63,485 bases of DNA from Leucobacter massiliensis. Lineage in GTDB: Bacteria > Actinomycetota > Actinomycetes > Actinomycetales > Microbacteriaceae. The translations under genes and the position numbers were made by a program. The stretch lies in assembly GCF_002982315.1 (NCBI RefSeq), contig NZ_MWZD01000015.1:1-63485 (forward strand), given 5' to 3'. This document shows, in pieces, positions 34,846 through 44,363 of the stretch (position 1 is its first letter; the number at the start of each line of letters is the position of its first letter). Below the pieces are notes generated by a model that ran no database searches, had not been told where the DNA came from, and saw only the letters and a program-made list of their open reading frames with translations.

Positions 34846-35969
34846 TTACATCGCGCCGTTGACGAATAGCTCGACGTCGGTGTGCGCGACTGCCGCAGCA
34901 ACATGGCGTACGCGAAGGATTGTCCACGCCGACAGTTCAAGCTCCTCGTAGAGTTCTTTGGCGAGGACGGCGAGCTTCCCCCCTGCAGACTGGGGGCTAC
35001 CAAGTTCCATGAAGTGCTTACCGACCAGCCCCCACCGCTGCTTCTCCCAGTTCTTCAGAAAATACCTAGAGGTCTGCCCGACTTCGGGCAGTTCCTCGGC
35101 ATTAGGTTCGGGCTCGTGCTCGTAGGGCTCCCATTCCTCGATCCGTGACTCTCGCGCCTGGACGTCTTTCCATTGGCGCAATGACACGCGCGGTGGGGGC
35201 GTCGGGTCGACTGACTTAGCTCGACGCTCTCGCGAATCAGCCCAATCGGCGACGGCGAAGAGGCGATTCCAGGCTTTGGTAGCGACGACGTCGTTGTCGA
35301 AGTTGACCAAGGTGCCGTGCATGATGCCGTTGCGGAATAGCTCGGTAACTCTCGTCTCGTCGGTTTTGTAGAAGCCTTTGAGGAAGGACTGGTGGGCGTG
35401 GCTCAGGCCCAGATGGTGGCCGGCCACGCTGTCCCACGCCACCATGTCCTCTGCAGGGCGAGTGTGGAGTCCTTGACGGGTCGCCCTGTCCAGATCCTTC
35501 ACGAATCCGTCCATCATTGAGAAAACCACGAGCGCGGTGCTGTAGTAGTGGCCACCCTCGTAGTCCGTGAGCGCCTTCTGGAGCAAGCGGAGGCGTGGTC
35601 GCATCGCTTCGAAACGATGTAGGCGTCGGAGCGTAAATGCGATTCGGTTGTCTTCCTGCTAGTAGCTGATGAGATGTGCCTCAGCTGTGCCATGATCATC
35701 GGTGTCAACGATGCGCTCAACCGCGGGTAGGTTCATGTCGCCGGTGAAGTCCCAGTTCCGTGCTCCGAGGAGCCCATAGAACGAGTCGACGATGCCCGTG
35801 ATGCGTTTGTGTTCGGGGGTCTAGTTCCTGAAGCTGCTTCCGTTGAGCTTCCGGCAGCAGGATTCCGAGCGCCTTGAATACGGCGAGCTGCTGTTCCATA
35901 TCCTGAACCGAAGGCAGGTCTCGCGCGGAACCATAGGGGAGGCAGCTCAGAATCGACAGCCATGGTCAT
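34846..35969 (-). pseudogene. Broken HEPN-like gene
   Basis: The largest intact piece is 34846-35604 (252 codons). It contains STALVVFSMMDGFVKDL and LFRNGIMHGTL, the R-x4-H motif of HEPN-type ribonuclease or Abi-like proteins. Reading upstream, the coding frame clearly continues but is hit by an amber TAG at 35661-35659 (SY*QEDN), a one-base insertion near 35822 (QEL then TPEHKRITGIVDSFYGLLG) and a one-base insertion near 35925. Repairing these gives one protein of about 370 residues from the ATG at 35969 or 35963. Three lesions within 300 bases argue for a real pseudogene rather than a single read error. Original function unknown. Confidence 0.6.
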
Positions 35970-36089
35970 GAGCGTAATGAATGGTTATCGTCGATGGTCT
36001 CCTTGGACTCAATTTCAGCCCGAGATCGTCTTCTGAAGGTGTCTTGAGGAACGAACTCGCTTCGCGCTGTAGCAGGATGACCATGCGGC

Positions 36090-37727
36090 TCACTGCGGGG
36101 TGGGTTGCCTGGGGCGCCGAGGCTTGCGGGGTTTTGCTCGGCCGGCTCGGTCGGTAGCATCCGGGATGAGCTGGACGGTTATTGGGATCCTCATCGCTTT
36201 CAGTGCAATGAGCACACGACGTAGGGAGATGCGTGAGAATACGGGGAGGTTCGCGGACTTCTTCTCGGGAGTTTGCTTGTGGCTCACGATCGCGATGGAC
36301 ACCGAGTATGCGTTACTTTCGAGGGCGTCCGCAACATGGCGGGCGGTCCTGGCGCCTGCTTTATCCTCCACGAGACGCAGTAGCTTTCGTGCCGCCTCCT
36401 CGCTTGTTCGGAGGAGGTGCACTGAGTTTGCTGCTTGGTTGAAGAGATGGCTGAGTGTTGCTGAACTCGTGCCGATCTTGACGTGGACGAACTCGATACT
36501 CTGTTCTCCGATGCGGAGGATGTCGCATGGCTCAACCTGGGTTTGCCCCGACGGGCTCATGCTGGTCTGGTCGAGGCAGACGCTTCCAGTTGCGGCACTC
36601 ACTTCTGAGTTGTACTCGGCCTCACTCGTCCACGTGTGCGGTGGCAACGTCGCGTCTACCCAGTACGGATCAAGAAATTCTTGGAGTGATTCCAGGAGTC
36701 CTGTCGCCACTTGGAACCAAGCTCCATCGCTGAAGTGGTAACTGTACCCTTCGTCTTCCTGCGTCTCAAAGACGAGCGAGCGGAAGATGCTCCAACGTTG
36801 TCTCACTTCGTAATTACCATCGAGCAGAAGTAACTCGTCGTGCTTGAGATCGTCGACGGTAAAGGACTGGGCAGTGGCGCCTTTGCCCTCAACGTATTCT
36901 CTATAGTGCTTAATATAAACGTCGTCGAACATTTCGCTTAGTCCACGACCTGAGAACTGGACATAGGCCTCGTCGTGATAGTCCAGGACGTCTGGAACCG
37001 TGAGGACTATTGGCGCAGTGAGGTCGAAGACCGCCGCGGCGAGTTGCTCGTTGAGTGGGTCGACTATTGCGGGATCTGTGACAGGGCGGACTTGTGCAAT
37101 ATCAGGAAATGTTCTGCGGAAATCCTTTGATTTATACAACGTATGCAGGCGCTTCAACAAAAGCGCGAGATCTCCTGGTTCTGTCGGAGTCGTCACCCTG
37201 AGGCTCGCGGCCCCCGTTACGCTGCGAACGAGGTCACTGTACTCGGCTTTGGCTTTACCGGTCAGGCTTTTGAGGACAGAGCTGTCACTCGTGAAGCTCA
37301 GTAAGGCGAGGTCTCCGTCATAGGGAATCTGGGTTCTGCGCCGTTGTGAAGACTCGGGGTCGAGCGTATCGGTGCTTTTGAGCTTGTTCGGGTCCACGGC
37401 ATTGAGCACGACCCTTGTTCCGAAGTCATGCACAAAAGCGTCCTCCTTGAGCAGATGATGCCCTGCGCCAAAGGCCAGCGCAAATACTCGTTTTCCTCTC
37501 TGGACAAATGCCATAGCGGAGTTCGACTGCTGGGAGAGTGTGCTCTCTACGCCCAGGTACGTCTTCCACCAGGGCTGCTTTGGATTTCCCGGCTTGAGGA
37601 ATACGCGAAGGTTAGGAATGACGCTGCTCGGTGCTTCCACCTCTTGATAACCGCGATTATCCTTGATGGATTCCTCGACAGTTATGCCGGGCTTCAGCAG
37701 GTAGATCGACATCGATCTCGTGGCCAC
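36090..37727 (-). CDS. DUF6119 (TIGR04141) sporadic protein
   Basis: A 545-residue protein matching the sporadically distributed DUF6119/TIGR04141 family as I recall it. The N-terminus is SIYLLKPGITVEESIKD and the middle has WWKTYLG and VFALAFGAGHHLL, with LDQTSMSPSGQTQVEPCDIL later. The C-terminus is the distinctive LPVFSRISLRRVLIALKAMRIPITVQLI, with a very basic tail (GRAKPRKPRRPRQ). The family is patchy and often lies in genomic islands near restriction or toxin genes; its biochemical role is not known to me. The GTG at 37727 is preferred because GAGGAGG lies seven bases ahead. Moderate G+C marks it as acquired. Confidence 0.75.
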   Translation of the reverse strand: MATRSMSIYLLKPGITVEESIKDNRGYQEVEAPSSVIPNLRVFLKPGNPKQPWWKTYLGVESTLSQQSNSAMAFVQRGKRVFALAFGAGHHLLKEDAFVHDFGTRVVLNAVDPNKLKSTDTLDPESSQRRRTQIPYDGDLALLSFTSDSSVLKSLTGKAKAEYSDLVRSVTGAASLRVTTPTEPGDLALLLKRLHTLYKSKDFRRTFPDIAQVRPVTDPAIVDPLNEQLAAAVFDLTAPIVLTVPDVLDYHDEAYVQFSGRGLSEMFDDVYIKHYREYVEGKGATAQSFTVDDLKHDELLLLDGNYEVRQRWSIFRSLVFETQEDEGYSYHFSDGAWFQVATGLLESLQEFLDPYWVDATLPPHTWTSEAEYNSEVSAATGSVCLDQTSMSPSGQTQVEPCDILRIGEQSIEFVHVKIGTSSATLSHLFNQAANSVHLLRTSEEAARKLLRLVEDKAGARTARHVADALESNAYSVSIAIVSHKQTPEKKSANLPVFSRISLRRVLIALKAMRIPITVQLIPDATDRAGRAKPRKPRRPRQPTPQ

Positions 37728-38160
37728 CGCGGACCTCCTCGGGTAACTTGATGCGGAAACCCACTAGGCATCTTTGGTGAGCTCCTGGGGTTTCTAGGTT
37801 CATAGTACGTCTTCGTTGATCAATGAGTCACCGAATTGACGAGCTGATTCAAAAGGGATCTCGCAGCTTCGTCACGCCCACCCTCTTCGGCGTCGTGCGC
37901 GTCATCAGCAGGACGTGACGCCCGGGAGTCCCGCTCTCTCGTGAACCCCGTATAAGAGGGATACCTAGTGTCGGCTGATGAGTGAGGGCTGCGAGGGTGG
38001 TAGGCCCCCTTTTAAGGGGCTTTGGGTACTCGATTGGGTCGTGACGATACTCAATGCGGAAGTGGGAGGGGCCTAGGTGCTGAGCGGGGGCAGGAAACTT
38101 CAAGGGTGAGGCCGGATCTCTTCCGGCCCTTCGTGGTTTACGAGCCTTGGGAGTTCAAGT
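37728..38160. other. Intergenic region with pilus-operon promoter
   Basis: A 433-bp gap without a gene. TTGGGT (38022-38027), an 18-bp spacer and GATACT (38046-38051) form a promoter reading into the adhesin gene. Just upstream lies CCCCTTTTAAGGGG (38005-38018), a perfect palindrome inside GCCCCCTTTTAAGGGGC followed by TTT. It could be an operator or an old terminator. The rest shows nothing. Confidence 0.5.
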
Positions 38161-41100
38161 ATGCGCAGGGTGACTCGGCGCGGTGGTGCTGCGGGTGTGA
38201 CGCGTGTTCGGAGAGGTGCGGGGGTGCTGCTTCGCGGGCGTGTGCCCGCGGTGGTGGCCGGTGTCGCCGTGGCCGCCCTGGTGGTGGGCCTGCTGCCCGC
38301 GCTCTCCGGCACGGGTGTGACCTCCGCGGCGGACGGGGCGGATCCGGCGGCCAGCTGGCAGCCGGGCGACAGTGCCGCCGTTGGTGCGCTGGCCAGTGCG
38401 ACGCTGCCCGGGGTGGCGTCCCCTGTGGAGTACGCCTACGGCCTGGACTACGCGGGCGAGGCGGGCGCGGAGCCGGGTGCGGCGATCACGGGAAGCGCCC
38501 CCGCGGAGAATACCGAGGAGGCGGGCGCGCAGGACGGTGTGATCCGGGTGCTGCAGGGCGACACGCTCACGGGTTCCGCGGCAGCCTGGGGTGAGCCCGC
38601 GGAGGCGCCGGCTGCAGAGAACGCGGAGAACACTGGGACCGAAGAGCCCGCTGAAGGCGCGGGCGTGGCACCCGCGGAGGATCCGGCCGGCGAGGCGGCA
38701 CCCGTCGAGGCTGCTGCGGCGGAGGCGCCGTCCGCGCCGTCGGTCGTGGTGCAGCCGGTGCCCGGTCAGGCGCCGGAGACGCTGGCTGAAGCGCTCACGG
38801 TGCAGCGGCAGGCTCCCGCCGCCAATGGTGCGGTGCAGGCGCGGTGGCAGATCGTGCAGGCGGATGCCGCACAAGTGAACCAGCAGACCGACGCGGGGCA
38901 GGAGCCCGCTGCGATCGAGGCGGGCGCGGAGGGAGGTCCGGCCGCACGCGCGAGCGTGTTCGTGGTGAACCCCGCGATCGAGGCGGTGCTGGAGGCCTCC
39001 ACGGACGGCGGCACAACGTGGGCGAGCGAGGCGACGGCTCCCGCGGGGGCCGAGGTGGTGTGGCGGGTGACGGCCACGAACACCGGCAATGTGGACCTCG
39101 CGGACGTCAAGGTCGCGACCGCGACGGCCAACGAGACGGACACCCTGGATGCTGGGGTGGGTGCCGAGATCGGTGCGCTGCCGGTGGGTGCGACGGGGTC
39201 AGCGACGTTCACGACCGAGGCGGGCGATATCGCCGCGGGTGTGAGCGTGTCGGGGGTGTTCGATGCGGAGGGCCCGGATGGTGCGCCGCTCGTGGATCGC
39301 TTCACGGATGCGGCGGGCACCGTGGGGCGGGTGCCGTCGGGCGTGGCGACAGCCGAGGTGGCGGTGGCGCCCGCGGGTGACGAGGAGCCCGCGGAGAGCG
39401 GCAGCCCCGATAAGGCGGCCCAGTGGGATTCGGGTTCGACGGACGAGGGTGTTGCGGCCGAGGACGCAGAGCCCGCTCCCGGCGCGACCGCGGAGGGTGA
39501 CGTCACTGGTGAGCCTGAGGGGGGCGAGGAGGCCGAGGAAGTGACCGTTCCGGCTACCGCGGAGGTGCCGCTCCTGGCCAACCCGCTGCTCGTGGGCGTG
39601 TCGATGGCTGCGCTCACGCTTGATGACTATGAAGCGATGGCCGTGCCCAAGTTCGAGTATGTTCATGATACCGAGGCAATTGTTCCCAGTGGTGTTTCAA
39701 ACGTACCGAGCGGTTGGGGATTGAATCCCGGCAATGGGTCTACCCTTAATGTCCCCTACACCACGTGCACTACTGTACCTGGTGGGTGTGACAGGTATCT
39801 AGATCAACAGTACTTCTATGTGTACGTTTATCCCGGTGAATCTATTAACGTCCGATTGACCGCCTCTCACGCGTACTTTAGCAACTCCGCCAGCAATGAC
39901 AACCTCAGGGTGCAAGTGAGGCGGCCTGGCGGAAACAACACCGGATACCCTGGTGATCCCTCGGGCCCCTATGGTACTCATACCTTCACAGGCCCCAATA
40001 CGGAAGTCCTGTACGACTCTGCATATGCAAACTCGTTCGGGCAGAGGTTTGATGGCACCTGGTCTGAGAGAATCTTAAGTAATGCCAACGCGGGTGTATG
40101 GGAGATTGTTCTTCAACGTTTCACTTCCAGTGGGAAGACCACGACTCCATATGGCAGCCAGTGGGAAGTCGGTGTCACTCAGGGGCCTTCAGACCAGTTG
40201 GTCCCGGGCCGGGCTTGGACGGATGAACTTGGCCTTCTCCAGCGCCAGTTGCGCGGTGGCGAGGTCGATGCGTCCCCCGCAGATCCCTTCTCTCTCTATG
40301 TCGTCTCCCCGACAGGTGCACGATGGAAGACCGATTTCCTGGGCTACAACGGTATTAACTCCATCATCTCTTTTGGTTCATTGGGGAACGTGCGTTCTGA
40401 TTCGTGTGTTAATGCGTATGCCTCATATGACTCCGGCGGGGATGTTGGGGTAGGCGGTAACCCGAGCAATCTTCGCCGAGGGGGTCAGGCCTGCCCGAGC
40501 ACGAGGTATCACATTTTCTTCAATCCGCCGGCGGCTGACCTTCCCGAGGACTGGTACGACATCTGGATCGCACCGAAGCCGAAGAATCCGGGAACACCGG
40601 AACTGACGTACCAGCAGACTGGTGCGGGCGGTGTGCCGGCGGCCGGGGATTTCGTGGTGAACACGTTTGATTTCCTGGGGACGTATCGTTTGCAGATCGA
40701 TGCGGACGGGAATGGGGTGTACACGGATCCGGCGGATGTTGATGTGCAGCACAGCGCTGGGGATGCTGATTCGACCTTCACTTATTCCTGGGATGGGAAG
40801 GACGGGCTTGGTGCTCCGGTTTCCGGGGTGGATGGGGTGAAAGCGCGGGTGGTGCTGGAGCACGCCGACGAGATCCATCTGGTCACCGTGGATACCGAGG
40901 TAAACAGCGGCGGGTTCTCTTGGACGAAAACCGCGGGCTTCGGTGCGAATGGACTGGTGCCGTTGATGTGGGACGACAGCCAGATGAACGCTGCGAGCGC
41001 GGATATCTCGGTTCCTGCGGTACAGCTCTCCGGAGACGCTACTCCGGGTGCGCGGTCCTTTCAGACTGTGGTGAATGACTCCAAGATTATGGACACGTGG

Positions 41101-42057
41101 GGGTACTCGGAAAGTGATATCGAGGTGGAGATTCCCCTTTCGGATCTGTCGTTGGAGAAGCAGGGTGCACTGACGAAGGGTGGTTCCGCTGCGGTGGCCG
41201 GTGACACGGTCACGTACACCTTCACGGTTACGAACAGTGGTGATCAGGCGTTGACCAATGTGGTGATTACTGATCCGTTGCTGGGTGGGCCCGTGAGCAT
41301 GTCGGGAGCGGTGTGGTCCCCGAACACGCCGGGTACGCTGGCGCCGGGCGGCACCGTGACGGTGACGGCTACCTACCCGCTCACGGCTGATGATATTGCG
41401 GCGGGGCACGTGGACAACACGGCCACGGTGACCACCCAGGTCCAGGGCGGAGGCGACGGCCCGTCCGCGACTGACTCGGCGACGGTGAGCTTCGACGCGC
41501 CCACGCCTCCGGAGCCGGAGTCTGGGACGGTGCTGGTGAAGAAGGAGGCTGAGAACAGTGGCGGCGTGTGGGCCGGCATGGCGGGTTCGCAGTGGGCGAT
41601 CTGGTCGGATGCGTCGGGGACGGTGTTCCCGGGGGCGGTGGTGACGCCGGTCGCGGCTGGCGGGTGCACGGTGGATGCGGCGTGCGTGTTCCAGGTGACC
41701 GGGCTTGAGGTTCCGGGTGAGTACTGGCTGGTGGAGACGCATGCGCCGGCGGGGTTCAGTCTGCTGGCGCAGCCGGTGAAGTTCTCGCTTGCTGCGGGCG
41801 GGGTGGTGACGCTGGGTTCGGGTGCCGGCGCGAATGTGAGTGTCGCGAAGGCTACGGAGGCGCCGTTCACGGATCTGTATCAGATCAGGGTGCGGGATGT
41901 GCCGACGACGGTGCTCCCGGAGGCTGGTGGCCCTGGCACGTGGTGGGTGTGGTTGCTGGGTTGCGGGGTGATCCTTGCGGGGTTCGCGGTCGCGTATGGG
42001 CCTGGTGGTGTGCGGCGCCGCCGGTATGGGATCGCTGGAGGGGGTGGGGGTATGTGA
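38161..42057 (+). CDS. Large sortase-anchored adhesin, probable pilus tip protein
   Basis: A 1298-residue surface protein. The signal sequence is [23 protein letters not shown]. It is followed by an Ala/Glu/Pro-rich stalk (about 60-250) and an Ig-like domain (about 265-400). A central Tyr/Asn-rich region of about 500 residues (about 480-980) has no recognised fold. A DUF11 repeat ([13 protein letters not shown]...[22 protein letters not shown], about 1000-1115) and a SpaA/prealbumin-like domain with E-box-like [13 protein letters not shown] come next. The sorting signal is LPEAG (1252-1256), a hydrophobic stretch and RRRR. Position ahead of the pilin suggests the tip subunit of an Actinomyces Fim/Corynebacterium Spa-type pilus (inference). 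The central part has noticeably lower G+C. GGGAG precedes the ATG. Confidence 0.85.
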   Translation: MRRVTRRGGAAGVTRVRRGAGVLLRGRVPAVVAGVAVAALVVGLLPALSGTGVTSAADGADPAASWQPGDSAAVGALASATLPGVASPVEYAYGLDYAGEAGAEPGAAITGSAPAENTEEAGAQDGVIRVLQGDTLTGSAAAWGEPAEAPAAENAENTGTEEPAEGAGVAPAEDPAGEAAPVEAAAAEAPSAPSVVVQPVPGQAPETLAEALTVQRQAPAANGAVQARWQIVQADAAQVNQQTDAGQEPAAIEAGAEGGPAARASVFVVNPAIEAVLEASTDGGTTWASEATAPAGAEVVWRVTATNTGNVDLADVKVATATANETDTLDAGVGAEIGALPVGATGSATFTTEAGDIAAGVSVSGVFDAEGPDGAPLVDRFTDAAGTVGRVPSGVATAEVAVAPAGDEEPAESGSPDKAAQWDSGSTDEGVAAEDAEPAPGATAEGDVTGEPEGGEEAEEVTVPATAEVPLLANPLLVGVSMAALTLDDYEAMAVPKFEYVHDTEAIVPSGVSNVPSGWGLNPGNGSTLNVPYTTCTTVPGGCDRYLDQQYFYVYVYPGESINVRLTASHAYFSNSASNDNLRVQVRRPGGNNTGYPGDPSGPYGTHTFTGPNTEVLYDSAYANSFGQRFDGTWSERILSNANAGVWEIVLQRFTSSGKTTTPYGSQWEVGVTQGPSDQLVPGRAWTDELGLLQRQLRGGEVDASPADPFSLYVVSPTGARWKTDFLGYNGINSIISFGSLGNVRSDSCVNAYASYDSGGDVGVGGNPSNLRRGGQACPSTRYHIFFNPPAADLPEDWYDIWIAPKPKNPGTPELTYQQTGAGGVPAAGDFVVNTFDFLGTYRLQIDADGNGVYTDPADVDVQHSAGDADSTFTYSWDGKDGLGAPVSGVDGVKARVVLEHADEIHLVTVDTEVNSGGFSWTKTAGFGANGLVPLMWDDSQMNAASADISVPAVQLSGDATPGARSFQTVVNDSKIMDTWGYSESDIEVEIPLSDLSLEKQGALTKGGSAAVAGDTVTYTFTVTNSGDQALTNVVITDPLLGGPVSMSGAVWSPNTPGTLAPGGTVTVTATYPLTADDIAAGHVDNTATVTTQVQGGGDGPSATDSATVSFDAPTPPEPESGTVLVKKEAENSGGVWAGMAGSQWAIWSDASGTVFPGAVVTPVAAGGCTVDAACVFQVTGLEVPGEYWLVETHAPAGFSLLAQPVKFSLAAGGVVTLGSGAGANVSVAKATEAPFTDLYQIRVRDVPTTVLPEAGGPGTWWVWLLGCGVILAGFAVAYGPGGVRRRRYGIAGGGGGM

Positions 42058-42196
42058 GCCCGGTGAGGGTCTGCCTGGTGGTGAGGGCTGCCGGGCGGGC
42101 CCGTGGTAGGGGGGGCGCACAGTTTCACGAATGCGTTACAAGACTTCCGGCCCGTGGGGCTGGGGGACCTACACACAGATAAAGGAGCTCATTCTG

Positions 42197-43960
42197 ATGA
42201 GTGCTATTGAGCGGCGTGAGCCGCATACGACAGGGCGGAAGCGTGGGCGGTCTCGCCTGAGTGTGGCCGCGTTGGTGGGTGCCGTGGTGGCGGCGCTGGT
42301 GCTGCCGGTGTCGCCGGCGTTGGCGGCGCCGACGATTCCGACCGGGGGCACCGGTTCGCTCACGATCCACAAGTTCGAGACCCCGGACAGTGGTGTGACC
42401 GTGGGCACGGGTGAGGCGCTGCCGTCGGCGACGACGGATGCGTGGACGCCGGTTCCGGGTGTCACGTTTCGGGTGCGGCAGGTGAACACGATCGACCTGA
42501 CCACGAACGCGGGCTGGGATGCGGCCGCGGCCCTCGCGGACCGGTTCAATGCGGCCGGCGGTGACGTGAACTCGATCACGAGCGGTTCGCCGGCGTACAC
42601 GCTGGGGGCTGCGAAGGCCCCGGACGCCGCGGTTACCGACGGGGACGGCATCCAGAAGTTCAGTGCGCTGCCGATCGGCCTGTACCTGGTCGAAGAGGTC
42701 GGGGTGCCCACCCAGATCGACGGGGAGAATGTGGGTGTGACGCCTGCGGCCCCGTTCCTCGTGACCGTGCCGATCACGAACCAGGCCGGCAACGAGTGGC
42801 TGTATGAGGTGCACGCGTACCCGAAGAACGCGGTCATCTCCCAGCCGGAGAAGACCGTCACCGACTCGGGTGTCGTGCAGGTCGGCGATCAGACGAAGTG
42901 GACGGTCTCGGCGGAGATTCAGGGCACTCCGGCGGATCTGGACGGCAATGGCGTGATCGAGGGCAACCAGGAGAAGTACCACTTTGACTTTTTCGCCATG
43001 GTTGATGATCTGGACCCGCGGCTCAAGCCTCTAACTGGGGGAGATTACAATTTGACGCATTTCGAAGTCAAACTCTCCGGCGGCGTCACCAGCGACGAAG
43101 TGATCGTCCTCAGGGATTACTACTCAGTTGGCTACACTGCGGCTACGAATCAGTTGCGTATGGTTTTGCGAGCTGACGCTCTGGCTATGCTCCCGGATCA
43201 CCACGGTGGGACGATCACGTTTACCTTCTACACCACCGCGTTGGAGTCTGGCACGATTTCCAACACAGCGGACGTTTATACGCATCAGTACCGCGCCGAG
43301 AGTGGTTCGGTAGTGAGGCCCGAGCCTGGTACGCCGGGTGGGCCGGCGACGACGACGACGGCGACGCAGAAGTTCGGTGGTATTCGTGTCCTGAAGACGG
43401 ATGATGCGAATCAGGCGCTGGCGGGTGCGGAGTTCGAGGTGTACACGGGGCTGCTGCCCTCGGGTGCCCCGGATCCCGCGAAGAAGGTGACCGTGTCTCC
43501 GACCGGTGGCACTGCGGTGGCGACGTGGACGAGTGACGCGAATGGTGAGCTCGTCATCGATGGTCTGCGGTATTCGGACTGGGCTGATGGTGAGGACATC
43601 GATCTGGACGACAGCGACGTGGTCGGTGACGCGGACGGTGAGGATGCGGCGAATGCGTCGAAGTTCATCACCTACTACCTGGTCGAGGTGAAGGCTCCGG
43701 AGGGGTACTCGCTGCTGGGTGCGCCGGTGAAGTTCACGGTCCGCGATCAGGCCGCTGAGACGGGCGAGTCCGATCTCGATGTGGTGAACGTGCCGGTGAA
43801 CGCGGGCTTCCAGCTGCCGCTGACCGGTGGTACGGGGACGACGCTGCTGTTCACCGTGGGTGGCCTGCTGGTTGCCGGTGGCGTGGTGTACCTGCTGGCG
43901 GCGCGTCGTCGTCGCGGGCAGGCCGCCGCGGACACCACCTCTACGCTCGCGCTGCAGTAG
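42197..43960 (+). CDS. SpaH/EbpB-type major pilin
   Basis: A 587-residue shaft subunit. A signal peptide ends near SPALAAP. The pilin motif WLYEVHAYPKNAV supplies Lys210, the nucleophile joined to the Thr of the next subunit. Two CnaB-like domains follow, the last with E-box YYLVEVKAPEGY (Glu497) for an isopeptide bond. The sorting signal is LPLTG (540-544), then a hydrophobic segment and RRRRG. The ATG at 42197 has AAAGGAG eight bases ahead, so the longer reading from 42131 is rejected. Polymerisation would need the class C sortase encoded at 45.5 kb. A short segment (about 42.98-43.32 kb) is lower in G+C. Confidence 0.93.
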   Translation: MSAIERREPHTTGRKRGRSRLSVAALVGAVVAALVLPVSPALAAPTIPTGGTGSLTIHKFETPDSGVTVGTGEALPSATTDAWTPVPGVTFRVRQVNTIDLTTNAGWDAAAALADRFNAAGGDVNSITSGSPAYTLGAAKAPDAAVTDGDGIQKFSALPIGLYLVEEVGVPTQIDGENVGVTPAAPFLVTVPITNQAGNEWLYEVHAYPKNAVISQPEKTVTDSGVVQVGDQTKWTVSAEIQGTPADLDGNGVIEGNQEKYHFDFFAMVDDLDPRLKPLTGGDYNLTHFEVKLSGGVTSDEVIVLRDYYSVGYTAATNQLRMVLRADALAMLPDHHGGTITFTFYTTALESGTISNTADVYTHQYRAESGSVVRPEPGTPGGPATTTTATQKFGGIRVLKTDDANQALAGAEFEVYTGLLPSGAPDPAKKVTVSPTGGTAVATWTSDANGELVIDGLRYSDWADGEDIDLDDSDVVGDADGEDAANASKFITYYLVEVKAPEGYSLLGAPVKFTVRDQAAETGESDLDVVNVPVNAGFQLPLTGGTGTTLLFTVGGLLVAGGVVYLLAARRRRGQAAADTTSTLALQ

Positions 43961-43979
43961 GCGAGCTGGGTGCCCCTTT

Positions 43980-44020
43980 CCCGGGGGCCGGGTTCCGCGC
44001 TGGCGGGCCCGGCCCCCGGG
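43980..44020 (+). terminator. Hairpin after the pilin gene
   Basis: Perfect 13-bp stem CCCGGGGGCCGGG (43980-43992) and its complement (44008-44020) with a 15-base loop. There is no T-run. It probably tunes pilin against downstream expression. Confidence 0.75.
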
Positions 44021-44065
44021 CGGGGTTCGGGACAGGAATGGTGTGACTGAGGGAGGTGGTGTGTC

Positions 44066-44112
44066 GTGAACGGCACGGTGGCGGTGGTGGCCCGTCCGGG
44101 GGATTCCGGGGG
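44066..44112 (+). pseudogene. 5' end of a gene cut by an assembly scar
   Basis: GTG at 44066 has GGGAGGTGG ahead and opens VNGTVAVVARPGDSGG, then runs into adapter-like sequence and a stop. It may be the true start of the signal peptidase gene whose body lies on the other side of the scar, or of an unrelated gene. Not broken by evolution but by assembly (inference). Confidence 0.45.
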
Positions 44113-44153
44113 TCGGCCCTTTTAACCCTCTGACGCTGCCGCCGAGATGCAGG
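44113..44153 (+). other. Nextera i5 adapter remnant (assembly artefact)
   Basis: 44113-44131 matches the reverse-complemented 19-base transposase end at 11 of 19 positions. 44132-44145 matches GACGCTGCCGACGA at 13 of 14, and GATGCAGG (44146-44153) matches the index TATGCAGT at 6 of 8. G-rich noise follows to about 44185. Confidence 0.8.
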
Positions 44154-44363
44154 GGGGTGAGGCGGGGGGGGCGCGGGGCCTTCTCAAAAACCGCCCCCGC
44201 ACCGGCTACCGCCCCAGCGCGCCAGGCGGATCCCGCTCCCGCGCAGGCTACGGCCCCGGCCCGGCAGGCCGATCCCGCAGCCGCACCCGTGCAGGCGGCC
44301 GGCCAGGGTGTGCCGCCGTCCGAGCAGCATGACCGTGAGCCCCGGCCCGAGAAAGACGCGCAT

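Noticed and set aside
37960..37985. GTATAAGAG at about 37968 resembling the transposase end of the Nextera adapter
   Set aside because: Only nine bases match and neither the GCAGCGTC part nor an index lies beside it, so it is most likely chance.
31935..38160. Attachment-site duplication of the tRNA-Pro 3' end delimiting the island
   Set aside because: No second copy of the T-arm/acceptor sequence was found to the right, and no integrase gene is present, so integration at the tRNA is not demonstrated.
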